Below are positions 26,721 to 42,400 of a stretch of 64,000 nucleotides of DNA, one piece after another. Where the stretch lies: NCBI RefSeq assembly GCF_000208745.1, contig NC_030855.1, positions 25,239,549-25,303,548 on the forward strand, in the 5' to 3' direction. Origin of the DNA: Theobroma cacao. Taxonomy: Eukaryota; Streptophyta; Magnoliopsida; Malvales; Malvaceae. The position numbers and the translations under genes are program-made. Under the pieces are notes generated by a model. It did no database searches and had not been told where the DNA came from. It saw only the letters and a list, made by a program, of their open reading frames with translations. Positions within the stretch are counted from its first letter, which is position 1. The number at the start of each line of letters is the position of its first letter.

Positions 26721-26931
26721 GCCACGTGGCGTGATGTGGACGTCATCGGTGGGATCCATTTACACTTGTTGGAGGATTAAAGGACTGATGGAGTGAGAGG
26801 GAGGAGGGTTTAATTCTGAGCACCCACGTGGAGAGGCGGGACCCGTTTGGATGGACTGGACGTAGTCAAACAAGATAGGTTTTTATGGGTGGGCTCCACT
26901 ACCTAATGAGGAGAATGAAAATCTGACGTGG
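26721..26931. promoter_or_regulatory. Cluster of G-box/ACGT elements upstream of the S40 gene
   Basis: Within 210 bp are GCCACGTGGC (26721-26730, a perfect palindrome), GACGTCAT (26739-26746), CCACGTGG (26824-26831), a W-box core on the minus strand (GTCAA at 26865-26869) and TGACGTGG (26924-26931). These are classical bZIP/bHLH (ABRE, PIF) and WRKY targets. The cluster lies 0.8-1.0 kb before the S40 start codon. The link to that gene is inferred from position. Confidence 0.5.
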
Positions 26932-27541
26932 ATATATCTAATCAACGTCATTTGAATCTTTTACGTACAAAAATGCGTGCCTAACTAACGCTTATTAATC
27001 ATTAAATAAGTTATATCAAATAAATAATAATAATGTAATTCATATAAAAATATCGTAAAATTTACCTGTCACAATTTTATTATAATGATTATATTTAATG
27101 GAACGTTATTATATAATATTACTTAATTATAAAATATTGTTTCCATAAATAAATAAAAAGTAGTTTAAAATAAATATAATCTTTAATACTATATAATAAG
27201 TCCAAAGTTTGGAGGTGAAGTTATTAATAAGGAATGACACTGATTATCCAAAAATCCAAATTGGTTATCGGCGTTTACCTCCAACCAGGTGGGCTGGTGC
27301 ATTACACGCTCATTGAAAGCAGCGCGTTAGCCCACTTTCCTTTGAAAAAACAGTTCATAGTAGGAAGCATTTGTTTATGTGTTTTTTTACAGTTTCGTGA
27401 CAGTCTTGGCGTCTTCTATTCTCACCATTCATCTTGGTTGGAAGTGAGGTGAAGTTGAAGAGATGAAATGAAGACAAAATGAAGTCCAAATTCACATGAA
27501 ATGAAATGTCTTCCACTGTCTCATGCTCATTCTCTAAATGC

Positions 27542-27549
27542 TATATATA
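27542..27549 (+). promoter_or_regulatory. TATA box of the S40 gene
   Basis: TATATATA is followed by a C/T-rich initiator-like stretch, about 185 bp upstream of the ATG at 27733. The leader between them is T-rich. Confidence 0.6.
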
Positions 27550-27732
27550 CGTAGTCTCCCCCTCCAGGCCTCCTTATGTTTGAGTCTCTTCGCTAATGGA
27601 CTCGAATTGATATTCACCTCCATTCTTTTTTTTTTTAGCTTGATTCTCCTTAGAATAGAATTTTTTTTCATTTTCATTTTTGGGGTTTTTTTTTATTTTC
27701 TTTTTAGGGGTGTTGAATATTTGGATTGTTTC

Positions 27733-28386
27733 ATGGCGAAAGGCCGGCGGTTGACCACCAGCAGAAGCGAACGGTTTCTTGGGAGTTACAGTTACGGGCA
27801 TAGCCTAGGGGACGCCGTCACGGACGAACCGGAACTCGGGGAGGAAGATGTCTGGTCGATGGTTGACAACGTCGCGGAGCGAGACGACCAGAATGTCAAT
27901 AATTCTCAGAGCGAGTGGAGTCCACGCGCTGAGGCGGAGAGTAATGGGAACGGGAACTTGGACGTGAGGGGGGGACGTCGACGAGTGGCCCGGGGTGACC
28001 GCCACGTGGGCGGGCTGTCCTTGGCTTTCGAGGATTCTTCTTCCACGAAGCCTAGGATCGTGCACCAGTTCCGTGGCCACGATGGCATGGCGGCCGCAGC
28101 TTCTCCACGTGGACACCATATGGCCACGTCAGCACCGGTGAACGTGCCTGACTGGAGTAAGATTTACAGGGTCGATTCGGTGGAGTCGATACACGACTCG
28201 GATGACGGGCTTGATGACGGTGACTCGGAGATGGTTCCCCCGCACGAGTACTTGGCGCGCGAGTACGCTCGGAGTAAGAAAATGGGCGGGGCTTCGGTTT
28301 TTGAAGGCGTGGGTCGGACCCTCAAGGGCCGGGACTTAAGGCGGGTCAGGGATGCGGTTTGGAGCCAAACAGGGTTCGATGGTTAA
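27733..28386 (+). CDS. S40 senescence-regulator family protein (DUF584)
   Basis: An intronless gene of 217 residues. Family motifs in order are RSERFLGSYSYG near the N-terminus, EEDVWSMV, VNVPDWSKI, MVPPHEYLAREYA and the C-terminal VGRTLKGRDLRRVRDAVW. S40 proteins are small, largely disordered nuclear proteins whose genes respond to senescence, darkness, ABA and pathogens; their molecular action is unclear. The ATG at 27733 is chosen because MAKGRRLTTSRSERFLGS matches the usual family start; the in-frame sequence before it is T-rich 5' leader. Coding GC content is far higher than the flanking DNA, which is common for this family. Confidence 0.93.
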   Translation: MAKGRRLTTSRSERFLGSYSYGHSLGDAVTDEPELGEEDVWSMVDNVAERDDQNVNNSQSEWSPRAEAESNGNGNLDVRGGRRRVARGDRHVGGLSLAFEDSSSTKPRIVHQFRGHDGMAAAASPRGHHMATSAPVNVPDWSKIYRVDSVESIHDSDDGLDDGDSEMVPPHEYLAREYARSKKMGGASVFEGVGRTLKGRDLRRVRDAVWSQTGFDG

Positions 28387-31300
28387 CCAATTTGTTAGCC
28401 AGCCGACCAAAAGACCCAAAAAAAAAAAGTAAATGATTGATTAAAAAATTGCTACTACAATATTCTTTTTGACTTGAGCAATGATTCGGTTGAGTCGACT
28501 CAGATGAGTCAACTTAGTGGCGAGTGAGCTCAAGCAGGATTTTGATTTGAGAGAGAAAGGGAGAGAGAGGACAGTCCTAAATTCTGTTCTTGGACTAAAC
28601 AATTTGGAAGTTGAAGTGTGTTTCCAATTTCTCTTTAGTGGTAATTCTGGTACAAATTTCAGAAAAGGAAAAAAAAGAAAATATTCCATTTTCATGGGCC
28701 ATCCCCATCCTGATGTTACAATAAACTCCAAAATGAACTAGAAGTGTGAGCCTTTGTTTCCAAAGTATATATATATTTTTGGGTTATTTCCGAATTATGC
28801 CAATTTGCAAACATACTAATAAATGAAAACTTTAACCATTTATAATTTCATATCTACGAAAAAATTCCACGCAAGTGAATAAAAATTTAATATCGAAATC
28901 ATCTTTTTATCATTTCTATAACTTTCAATTCCGAACTTGTACTAAAAATCAACAAATTACAAAAATTTAAATATTAATTCGAACATTTAATTCAGTGATA
29001 ATTCAAGAGATGCAAGTGTGACATCTTGTCATAAGTAATCCAAAACATTGTGTTACCAAGTAGTTAAGGCGAAATAAAGGGTGCATGTAAGAGGGAGAGA
29101 CGAAACCAAATTTGCTTTTGATGGAAGGTGATGGATGGAGAAACCATGAGGTCGGGATTACCACAATATGATATTCAATATCATACATCTGATGTAAATG
29201 TGATTGTTAAAAACTATATAATAATTTAAGTCTACCACTACTAATAACTTGAGTTTAAGTTTTTAAAAATTATGTGATTTAAATTAAAAAAATTATTAGA
29301 CCACTGATTGAACTTTGATACTTACACACAAGTATACGAGATGGGCGAGAGAGGTGTTTCGTTGGCTTAATTTTGTAGCCAAAGAAGAAACAATTGTCAA
29401 AGGTGGACTCAAGAGGGGGGTTCATGGCTTTTGTTCGCCTTTTGGCAAGACAATGACAACCGGTCGCCATTATTTCCAAAAGCATCAGAGCAGAGGGTGT
29501 TTCTGTTTTTGCTTGAGAACCATTCGTTCTAATTCCTCTGTGGATATTTTCAGGGACCCATGTTTGAATTTGATCGACGATCATGGGTTTATTGGGTTTT
29601 TTAAAGTTCAATTTGTTTTCTTCCCTCAGATTCCCATTCTGTGATCCATTGCAACTGACATGACTTCTTCCCTCCAAGAAAGAAAAAAAAAAAAGCTCTG
29701 AAAGATGAACCAAAATCTTCTCTTTTTCACTGTCGTCTCAGGATTCTGGTTTCTTTCTTCCACTGTGATGCTGTTTGATTGGTTATGAAGAACTCGGATG
29801 GAGTTTTCGGCAATCAATGTTTGGAAATAAAGCCTTAGTTTTAGCAAACTGAAAAGGAAATCCCATCCGGAATTCACACAAGAATCTGGGCTTCTGGGTT
29901 GGCCTCTTCCCACTTTAGGCTTTTGTGATTTTGTGGATCCATAGGAATAGTTGTTGGGCTTACAATAGCCTCAATTTTCATAAAAAAATAATTGAAATCA
30001 ATCGAATTATAATAAAAATTAAAAAAATCCAAAATAACTTATTTTGATCGGTTTAGTCAAATTGAGGATATTTTTTAAGTTTATTTTTAAATTATTATGA
30101 AATATATTACCAATAGCCTTAGATACTGAAAATTGATTGAAATAATCAAATAGATTATTTTTCTTAATTAATTGATTTAGAAAAAAATTGAATTAATTAA
30201 ATTCAATTGATTTCGATCTACTATTCAAATTAGGCCTTAAGGATGTAAATGAGTGGATATTATACAAGTATTTATAAGTGCTCAACCTAATAATATATCA
30301 TTCAAATACACTATATTCAATTACAGATCAAGTTTAGTGCTCGTTTCAAGTTTCGGTAAATTTTAAGATTATATTATTTGAACTCAATTATATTAATTCC
30401 TATATATTATCAGATAATCTATATTCAATTATAAGACAGAATTAGGTAAAGTTTTTAATATCCATCTTAAGTTCAGATAAATTTTGAATATAAATACCTA
30501 TTATCTAAATTTGATTATAATAATCTTTAGATATTATCAAATACTCAATATCCTAAATCCGATTATACATATATACTAGGGTCATCCCCTACTGGACCCT
30601 GCATGTTGGCCCTTTTTAGTTTGGTCCTCAACTTTGAAGTCCATGGATCCATATGTCAGCCAAATGATTCAAGCAATGGGTCATTAAAACTACCAACACA
30701 TTAAAGGAAAAGGCAAAAGTCCACTCTCCTAGGCTTTGTGGTGGAACCACTGCCCAAAACTCGACCCTGCAAAGACTACAAAAGCCCACCCAAGCCTGCT
30801 CACTTTGGCAAATCCCTTATTACCAGCAGTAGTTGCACTGCCAATGCCGTAATCAAAGGAAAAACATGTCCTGTTTTGGGATCCCTGAAATGACGGGGAG
30901 TTTACAGCGCATGTTTTTTGGTTTTCGAAGAACAATCTCAGCCGTAGGCGGCGGGCCTCCGGCAATAGTTTAGCATTGAAAAACATTGATTAAGATAAAA
31001 GGACGGTTAGACTTCATTCCACTCGTGACCCCATGTGCTCTGTTGGCTGCTTAGTGCTCTCGATTAGAGTATTTCTTTTGTTGCTAAGCTTATAGTCACA
31101 CTCACTTGACACGCACTGCACGTGATGAAATTGATGTATATATGTTGTATCCACAGCCATCCTTTTCACCATGACGTAATTTGGATAGGAAGGATTGTGA
31201 TGTATCACAAAATTCAATGAGTGACCTCAAAAATTCATTTTAATTATGTCATTATTGTTCTTTAATTTCATCAATTATTCATCGTACACGCTTGGAAATA

Positions 31301-31672
31301 ATATGTTAGGTGTCATTTGAATTCAAAAAGTAAAAAAAAAAAGGAGATTTTTTGTTTTAGTTTTTTCATTCAAATACTAATGTAATTAATTAAATAGGTG
31401 TTGAATTTTGGTTTTAATTGTAATTGGCATCGTTAATTCGCATTTTCCTTTTTGGTTTTCCATTTTTTGTGGTATTTTATTAATTAATTAACAGCTTTCT
31501 TTTACGTCTTAACCCCAAAAAACAGGAAAAGAACTCAACTTTAATCTGGGTTTGGGTTGAAAAATCTCATCTTTTTGAGCAAAGCTTTAACCTTTTTCGC
31601 TATCTCGTATCTCTTCCTCAAGAAACCCAATTCCCTAGTTGAATTCTTTCTTTGCAACTCCCAAGTAGCCAG
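28387..31672. other. Intergenic region between S40 and CDPK genes
   Basis: AT-rich spacer. A degenerate copy of the dispersed LTR-like repeat also seen at 48119 lies at about 29164-29300. A leftward open frame of 144 codons at 29279-29713 and one of 85 codons at 30729-30986 resemble no known family and are probably chance. The final ~200 bp form the 5' leader of the kinase gene. Confidence 0.45.
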
Positions 31673-35389
<3,717 letters not shown>

Positions 35390-38300
35390 ATGTTATTGAT
35401 GGTTCCATTACCAAGTAACGACCGAGTTTCGGAAGACTGAAGTGATGTAACAGCGTCAGCAGGAGTAGAGAAATCACACCAGAAGGTCTGGTGTGGATAT
35501 AGACTCGATAGTCCAGGATCATTTTCTTTTATGGTCCTTAGACATCCTGATTCTAAAGGTGGGTAGTTTGAGAAATCGAGGGTATTAATTAAAATTGATT
35601 TAAGTTGCATTGCTTATGTATATCTACTATCTAAATAATTTATCTATCAGTTTCCAAGTTCTTTCCCTGATTTTTCTCTTTTTAGGGTGATTCATTTTAT
35701 CTTTATGAAATGGCTCATAACGCGATCATGTTCTTTTGTCAAATTACTCTTACATCAATATTACTGCAGCCTAAATCTTGTCCACAGCTGGTATTGTCAA
35801 ATAATAAATGGAGATCCCTACCTGGTAACTGATAAGGTTTGTTTCTGACAGATTTCAATGAAAGGAATTACAATTTGAATTTCGAAGAACCAGTAGCTAA
35901 ACCTTAAGGAATTTGGGTGGTAACTTTAACTAGAGCCTGAGTTTATGGGTGGATTGGAGCCATGCCACTGGTCTTCCAAAAATTTGTTCCAGGGGCTGTC
36001 AGCTGTTGATAGATAAGAGGTGCCATACTTAAATAAGAAGAAAACTTAAGGTCCTTAATGAACTTTTCTTCAACCCATCATTAGCTTGGGTAGGATTCAA
36101 TTCCAAAATCTTAAGACTCTACAGCTCTCTGGCTGTTGCACCTTCGTCAATGGCAAGATTAAGGAAAGCATATAGACAGCACCTTCATCACACAGCTCTC
36201 TGGCTGTTGCACCTTCATTAGCTTGAGTAAGGCTCAGATCACATGCTCTCAGGGGCCAAAAGAAGATTGAACTGTCTGCTTCAGGTTTGATGTTCACGAC
36301 TGCTTATGACAGACATTGACGGAAAACTGTTCAATCTTGTTTGGGTCGTAACCACTTGCCAGGCTTTGTTACAGAGCTCAGTCCCCATTTCATCAGGGCA
36401 AACAAAAACATAAACAGGGTATTTGAATATCGCAAGTATCAGCAACCTTATCAAGCACACTTCACCAGACAAAACAAAATGTATCTTACACCACCCCCCC
36501 TCCACTTGCAATTCTTTAGCTGCAAGGCTGTTAATATTTTACTCAATTTTAACCAGGAAGCCAGTGAATCATCAAGAGGGTGTGCATGTACTCATTATTA
36601 TACAACTCCTTTTTCTTCTTTCTGCACCAGCACATTTTCCACAGAACCCCAAAGAAGAATATCTTAAAAAATACAACCTTGCCCTTAGCAAAATGTGTTG
36701 TCTATAAGACACAGACTGAGGGCTGATTCGTCCTCCTCCATGAACTACAACATACCTGGTTTTATGAACCATTTGTTTAAAGGGTGAGGGTGCCCAATTG
36801 GGAGGGGTTTAGTTTAAAATTAGAAAGATGGTATCCAAGGTTTTAGCTTCATATTCCCCTGACAAAACCTGCATTAGAGACAACCATCTAAGTTACACTT
36901 TCCACGTGAGGTTGTTTTTCTATATTGTATTTTGTACCCCATTAAGCAAATTACTTGCATTTGTGTGCAGACATTTTGCTTTATACCTGGGAAAAGGAAG
37001 TGCTGCTCCCTAGTCAAGACAGATAGCAAATTTCCCATCTTTTTTTTTTCAGTAATCATAATCATAATAACCCCATGGACATGGTCAGTCATTTTGCATT
37101 TATGTATTGATAATTGGGGTACATTTTTTAAACTATGACCTTCAAATAGACCTTCACCAGTTGACTACGGTGACCACATTAATCAATTTATTGAAAGGGG
37201 TGCTTACTTAATTAATCTAAGATTAATTCTATGTCAATCTGATAATTGGTTCTGACCAAATAGGAATGGATGAATTTTCATGCATTTTAGCAAGCTTCGA
37301 TTCAAATGGGTACTTAGTTGTACCCCATCTGAGCACAAAATTCTTCAAGCTTGAATCTATATGAGTTCCATCAACCTGCTGAACCTGAGACAGTCACTGA
37401 GCTACAGTATTCAATAAGCAAATCTATTCTGATTTTTTCATGCTCATATCAACATAAACCAGATGCAGTCCAATGGCATAGAAATTGGGTCATCACAATG
37501 GAAGACAGGTGATATATGGTTAGATTCTTGATATACATAAACCAGGAACAGAAGTTGCAGATCTGATCATTTCCAAAAGTAGTGGGTCAGGTCAAAGGGT
37601 AGCCATTGCCCATTGACATTCTCCCACCACATTTTGATCTGTGTCCTATTTGGAAGTGGGTAGAATTCTTATATCCATTCTAGCTGTATAATTTCATTTC
37701 TAGTTTTTGTTTGTTCTAGTACAGAGTAACATTACTTAACCAGTGCCTTGCCTCGGATGCTTAAAAATGGGGCACAGCCTCACCACTATAGAACAAACAA
37801 ATGATAATCTAATAAACTGGGGGGCTTTACATATCCTAAGATTACTTCTGATCTTTTTTAGTTTGAGATTAAAAAGAAAGTGGACAGATAGAGAGAGACG
37901 CACGTGGGGCTGCATGCCTCACTGCTCGCTGTTCTCTTTTTCTTTTACAAAACTGAAACGAAAACCAGACGCCAAAGGCTCATCTTTTTGATCACTAATC
38001 TCTCTCTCTCTCTCTCTCTCTCCCTTTAAACATCAGTTTCATTTCCTTCTTCTTACTTCTTAGTCCTATCATTAACTTTTTCTTGTTTGTAAGTGAACAA
38101 GTTGCTTCAACTTTGACAGTTTTCTGACTTTGTTTTCAAGAGAAACTTCCTGCTTTCTCTTTTGACATAGACATAGTTGGTCTTTCTTCATGTTGACTTA
38201 AGCATCTGAACATCAACAGTAAACTAAACCAATCTACTTTGGGTTTTAAAAAAAAAACCACCTTTTTGATGTGGGTTTCCCTTCAAGTTGCAAACTTTAG

Positions 38301-38428
38301 TTGCACTGTTTACTAACAAAATATTTTCTACTTTTCTTGTGAAGCTTTTATCAGGGTTTTTCCTTGGTGGATACTTTGGTTATGTGATATTTGGTTTTAT
38401 TCGTTTTGGGAGTAGCTTCTCAGTTCCA
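35390..38428. other. Intergenic region between CDPK and the recombinase-like gene
   Basis: It holds the 3' UTR of the kinase gene and about 2.5 kb of spacer. A perfect 25-bp direct repeat occurs at 36121-36145 and 36192-36216. A CT microsatellite (37999-38022) lies in the probable promoter or 5' leader of the next gene. No coding potential was recognised. Confidence 0.45.
37999..38022 (+). repeat. CT microsatellite in probable 5' leader
   Basis: An uninterrupted CT run about 400 bp before the ATG at 38429. CT/GA tracts are common in plant 5' UTRs and bind GAGA-type BPC factors; that role is not shown here. Confidence 0.85.
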
Positions 38429-41400
38429 ATGGTGGAACTTCAATCCTGCGCCAGCTTGGTCAATGCTTCTGCACTGTGTGCAATAGAGCAAGAAATGAAG
38501 GGAGAGAGTGTAAATGTCATTGCAGAGATCGCGGCTGAGTTGCAAAGAGAGAGAGAAAAAAATGCAGAGCTTATGAAGAGAATATCATCACTTGAAGCCC
38601 AAATACAAGAGAGGGAGAAGGAATCTCTTCTAACCAATGAAAAAGTATGGCTTCCCCACTTTAATTTAGTCTGTTTTTATTATTCTCCCATCTCTTTCAA
38701 ATGTGCATTATTTTCCAGTAATTAAGCATACATGATCAAATGCACATTTCATATTTATCTCTGGTAGGACGTTGTTCTGATATCTCATTCACAAAGCCAA
38801 ATAATAGTATTATTGTCTATTTGTAATAGGATGGACATTAGTTTTGATACAGGAGCCATTGAGTAACTGAACGAAACATGTAGGAGACCTTCTGTGAGAT
38901 GAACATTGTAGATTTTTGGAATATCTTTTATCTTCTTGCCTTCTCAAGTTCTTGGTATTTGATTAATGGTCCAATAATGGACTTTTTCAGTGAAAATTTT
39001 GTTCATGAAACATGGTATTGTAATTCATAGAGCTAATATACTTTGTTTTTCCATTTTCAAATGCTATTTCAAAGCAACTAACTTGGCTTCTTTCACCTGT
39101 TAGCTGAATCCAAGCAAAAGTCTACTGTCACTGCTTAATGGCCTGGCCTCTTATGTTCTCTCACAGGTCAGCTGTCTTGATACCACAGAGAGAAGCCTCA
39201 AAAGGTTCAAAAGACAGAAGATAGAAACATATAGTCATAGAACTGAAGATGGAAAGAGTACCAAAACTGAAATGGCCTCTAAGGCAGAGAATGGCACACA
39301 ATGCATGCCTTCGACAGATGAAAATCAGGATGATCGCTTAGTTAACTGGATGAGCATGGATGAGACTCTTTTTTCGCATTTTGATAAATTTAAAGACAGT
39401 GACCTTGCTGCAGATCGTGAGGATACAGATGACAGTGATGATGAAGATGAATATTATGAAGAGGATGATCCTAACACTGGTTATAAAGATAGGGAAACTG
39501 AGGAAAATCTAAGAAGTGCTTATGAAGAACAACCTCATGAGGATGGTGTTGGCCCAGGAATGCATATATCTTGTCTGCAAAGTTATTCCACCAGTCAGAG
39601 TGAGCTGACATTTACAAACAGTAGCCAGTTGATAAAAGAAAATAGAGAAAAGGATTACACACTACAGGATATACAAGTAGTTTTTAACAGAAACAACCCG
39701 AAGTATGTCATGAAGGAAACAGAAAAGAATGGAGAACACAAGTCTCCAGCACATATGGCAACTTCTGGGCAAGAGCCTTGTCAGACAGTGTCTGGAAAGA
39801 CATCTTCAAATAAGAAACCTCCGAAAGTTCCTTTCTGTCCGAAAGAAATAAGAAAAATACTTGCATCAGATGCCCTTTTATTGAAAAATGCTCAGTCACA
39901 CACCATAAGGAAGATAATTGTCTTTGCATCCCTTGGCATAAGGAATGGATGTGAAGATATGTATGAGTTAGACTTCAATCACTTCAGCATTTTAAGGAAG
40001 GGGGATCCGTATGTTTCTCCAAAGAATCCAGGGGTAAGCAACCTAACTTTATGATGTTAATGAATTGTCTTCACCTTGCTCAGCTGACAGCTACTAATAT
40101 AGTTGCTTCAGATATATAAGTTTTCGCTATGATCAGAGCCAGTAGTTTAATAGTTGCTTTCATTGTTCTAATGTATTATTGCTGCCCTTAGAAATTATGG
40201 CCTTTATTCCAAGTTATCTGGAGGGTACATTGTCTTAGTTGACTAACAAGAAAGAAACTTAAATTCATTAATCACAGGAGCATGTCTTATATGAGAACCC
40301 TGGTGTCCAGAGGAAGGTTTTCTATCCGAACCGACAGAATCCAACACTATGTCCTGTTCAAATACTTGAGGAAGAGAAAACTATGCGTCCTTCTGATCCT
40401 TGCTGTCCATCATGCCTATTTTTGTGCATCAAGTATGGTGGAAGGACAAGAAATCTTCCTCAAAATGAGTAAGTATGGCTTTGATAATCGATTTGCTATA
40501 TTATTGTTAGCTTTTGTACACCCTTAGACACCACAATTCGTTTCTTATTTAAGTGCTTGCCTGTTAAAAGCCTGACTATTGCGAATGTTCTTGATAAACA
40601 CCATAGCTTTACACTTATTCTTCACCTAAAATTACTTGAGCTTGTACCTCATCAGCCTAATCTAGAAATACTTGTGGGCTGAATTTTTCCAGATATGTCA
40701 GGCAGCGAATGGGAAGAAATAAACTAAAGTCTTTCGGACCTGTCATGTGCCGAATGGCAATGCTAGTCCATATTCGCAGTGGGAGCTTCTTCTTCAAGGC
40801 CTTGGGCATCACACTTCTGTTCATGGCAGGTTTTCCTGATGACCTTGTTCAAAGAGAAACAAAATACAGGAACTTAGACTTGCTGCAAAAGTATTATAGG
40901 TAAGGGGTTCCACAGAAATAGTAAACTTGTAGAACAAACGTGTACATATAAAACGGAAGAAGAGGACATAATACTAGATTTGGGTTGCACTTTGCCACTT
41001 TATGATCTCTCACCTTTGCAATTAATCTGGTTCAGTAAACTAGCAAACAACCACATAGATTACTCTGCTATATCTGTCCGATAGGTGTTCGACCTCCTCA
41101 TTGCTTTTGCACTATTTGCATGGTCTTTTCTGAATATCCGCAGACACTTAACAGCTGAATCTTATAGGGCAGTTCACTTAATATTCAACCTTCACATTAC
41201 AGGACAGACGAAGATGCTGAAGATGAAGAATTGTTTCTTTCGCATCCAATAGCTTTTGACACTGTAAGATTGCAATTCCTGAATCACAACGTACTACATT
41301 TCATTTATAGTTATTAAGGATTTAAGTTTCTTTTTGCTGGTGTGACAATTTTAATGCTTGGTACTACCAGTGTGCCATGTTACCAAGGAGAAAGATAACA

Positions 41401-42400
41401 CGATTCTACATGGGAGGAGATTTGGCTACGAGCTATGAGTTATTTCTTAATATACAATAATGAGAGTTGGAACCACATCAAATCCCCATAAAAACCATTT
41501 ATGCTCTGAGTCATTTGAGTACTAAAAACCCTTGTTCAGGGGAGGAATTTGCAGTTGTGTCTATATTTGTATGTTGTCCCTAATTCTACAATGGAAGCTG
41601 ACCCTAGAAAATTAAGTGGATAGGGTGAAGGATACATCATTCTGATAGAAATGATACAATGCATTTGTTATCTAGTGATGCATGATAGCAGAGCCTTCTC
41701 TATAGGTGCTATGATCTCATCTTGAATCCGTTACCAGTTTTCCTTTAGATTAAAGGATAGTTTCTGAGTTCTAAGTTTCTTGCTTCTTCAGCAGGCTCGT
41801 TCTAGTTCTCAGCAATTAACTGGGAAGACTACCTCAACAAAATCAAAGGGAAGAAGGCAGACAAACTCCAGCAGCAAGTCCCACAATTTTCCAAAAGCCT
41901 CGGTTCAAGAATCAGCACCTTCGACCTCAACACCTGGTACCCAATTTGGGCTGATGGGCTACACCTCAATCCAAACCCAAGCAACGGCAGCATTTCAGTC
42001 CACACAATTACAGACTCCAGCTGAAACTACACAAGTCTCAAACCCAATGATGAAGAGTCTTGGAAACAATGTGTCCTACCATAATCAAACCGCATATCAC
42101 TTGTTTCCACCACAGCCAGCAAATACTTTCATGCCTATGGTATATTGGCCTCCACCAGTTGTCTTTCCTCCCAGTCCTTATCCAACTTCATATGGTTATC
42201 GATCTTATCCAACTAATGCAAACAACATTTCCATCCATCCACAGCCTTACTACAATCACCCTTCTTCCAGTTCGTTTATCCCTAAGATAATAGAACGCAA
42301 TAGGACGGATGTTTCGGCATCCTTGGAACCGGATAGTGACTCAGATAGCAGTTTAAGCAGTTCGGAAGAACCAAAAGAGGCATTAGCAAGCTGTAGGTAG
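38429..42400 (+). CDS. Protein with a degenerate tyrosine-recombinase-like (DUF3504-like) domain
   Basis: Six exons (38429-38644, 39167-40033, 40278-40468, 40693-40899, 41203-41263, 41792-42400) encode 716 residues. Residues about 30-70 form a coiled coil. An acidic region follows (DDSDDEDEYYEED). From about residue 300 to 500 the order resembles tyrosine recombinases and the DUF3504 proteins QRICH1/ZMYM: an arginine-I-like ASLGIRNGCEDMYELDF (Arg331), then NPTLCPVQIL, then GITLLFMAGFPDDLVQRE, then a terminal QKYYR (Tyr492/493). The expected H-x-x-R is replaced by F-F-F-K (Lys460) and the expected Gly-His by Lys-Tyr, so recombination activity is unlikely. The C-terminal exon is low-complexity, rich in Pro, Tyr and Ser (YWPPPVVFPPSP). 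A DNA-binding or chromatin role is only inference. The family was not recognised by name. Confidence 0.72.
41789..41794 (+). promoter_or_regulatory. NAGNAG tandem splice acceptor
   Basis: The last intron of the recombinase-like gene ends TTCAGCAG. Both AGs are usable and in frame, so the product may contain or lack one Gln at the start of exon 6. Confidence 0.65.

Larger units (their letters stand above)
18547..27732. other. Large gene-poor intergenic region
   Basis: About 9.2 kb separates the coiled-coil gene from the S40 gene. Its one clear feature is the MITE at 18923-19890. The stretch 24000-24720 is less AT-rich, with leftward open frames of 63 and 92 codons and a small hairpin near 24672, but nothing was identified. 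The remainder is AT-rich with short open frames only. The last kilobase holds G-box motifs and the S40 core promoter. Confidence 0.45.

Noticed and set aside
29279..29713. Leftward 144-codon frame as a gene
   Set aside because: No family similarity, partly overlaps a dispersed repeat, and an open rightward frame covers the same span.
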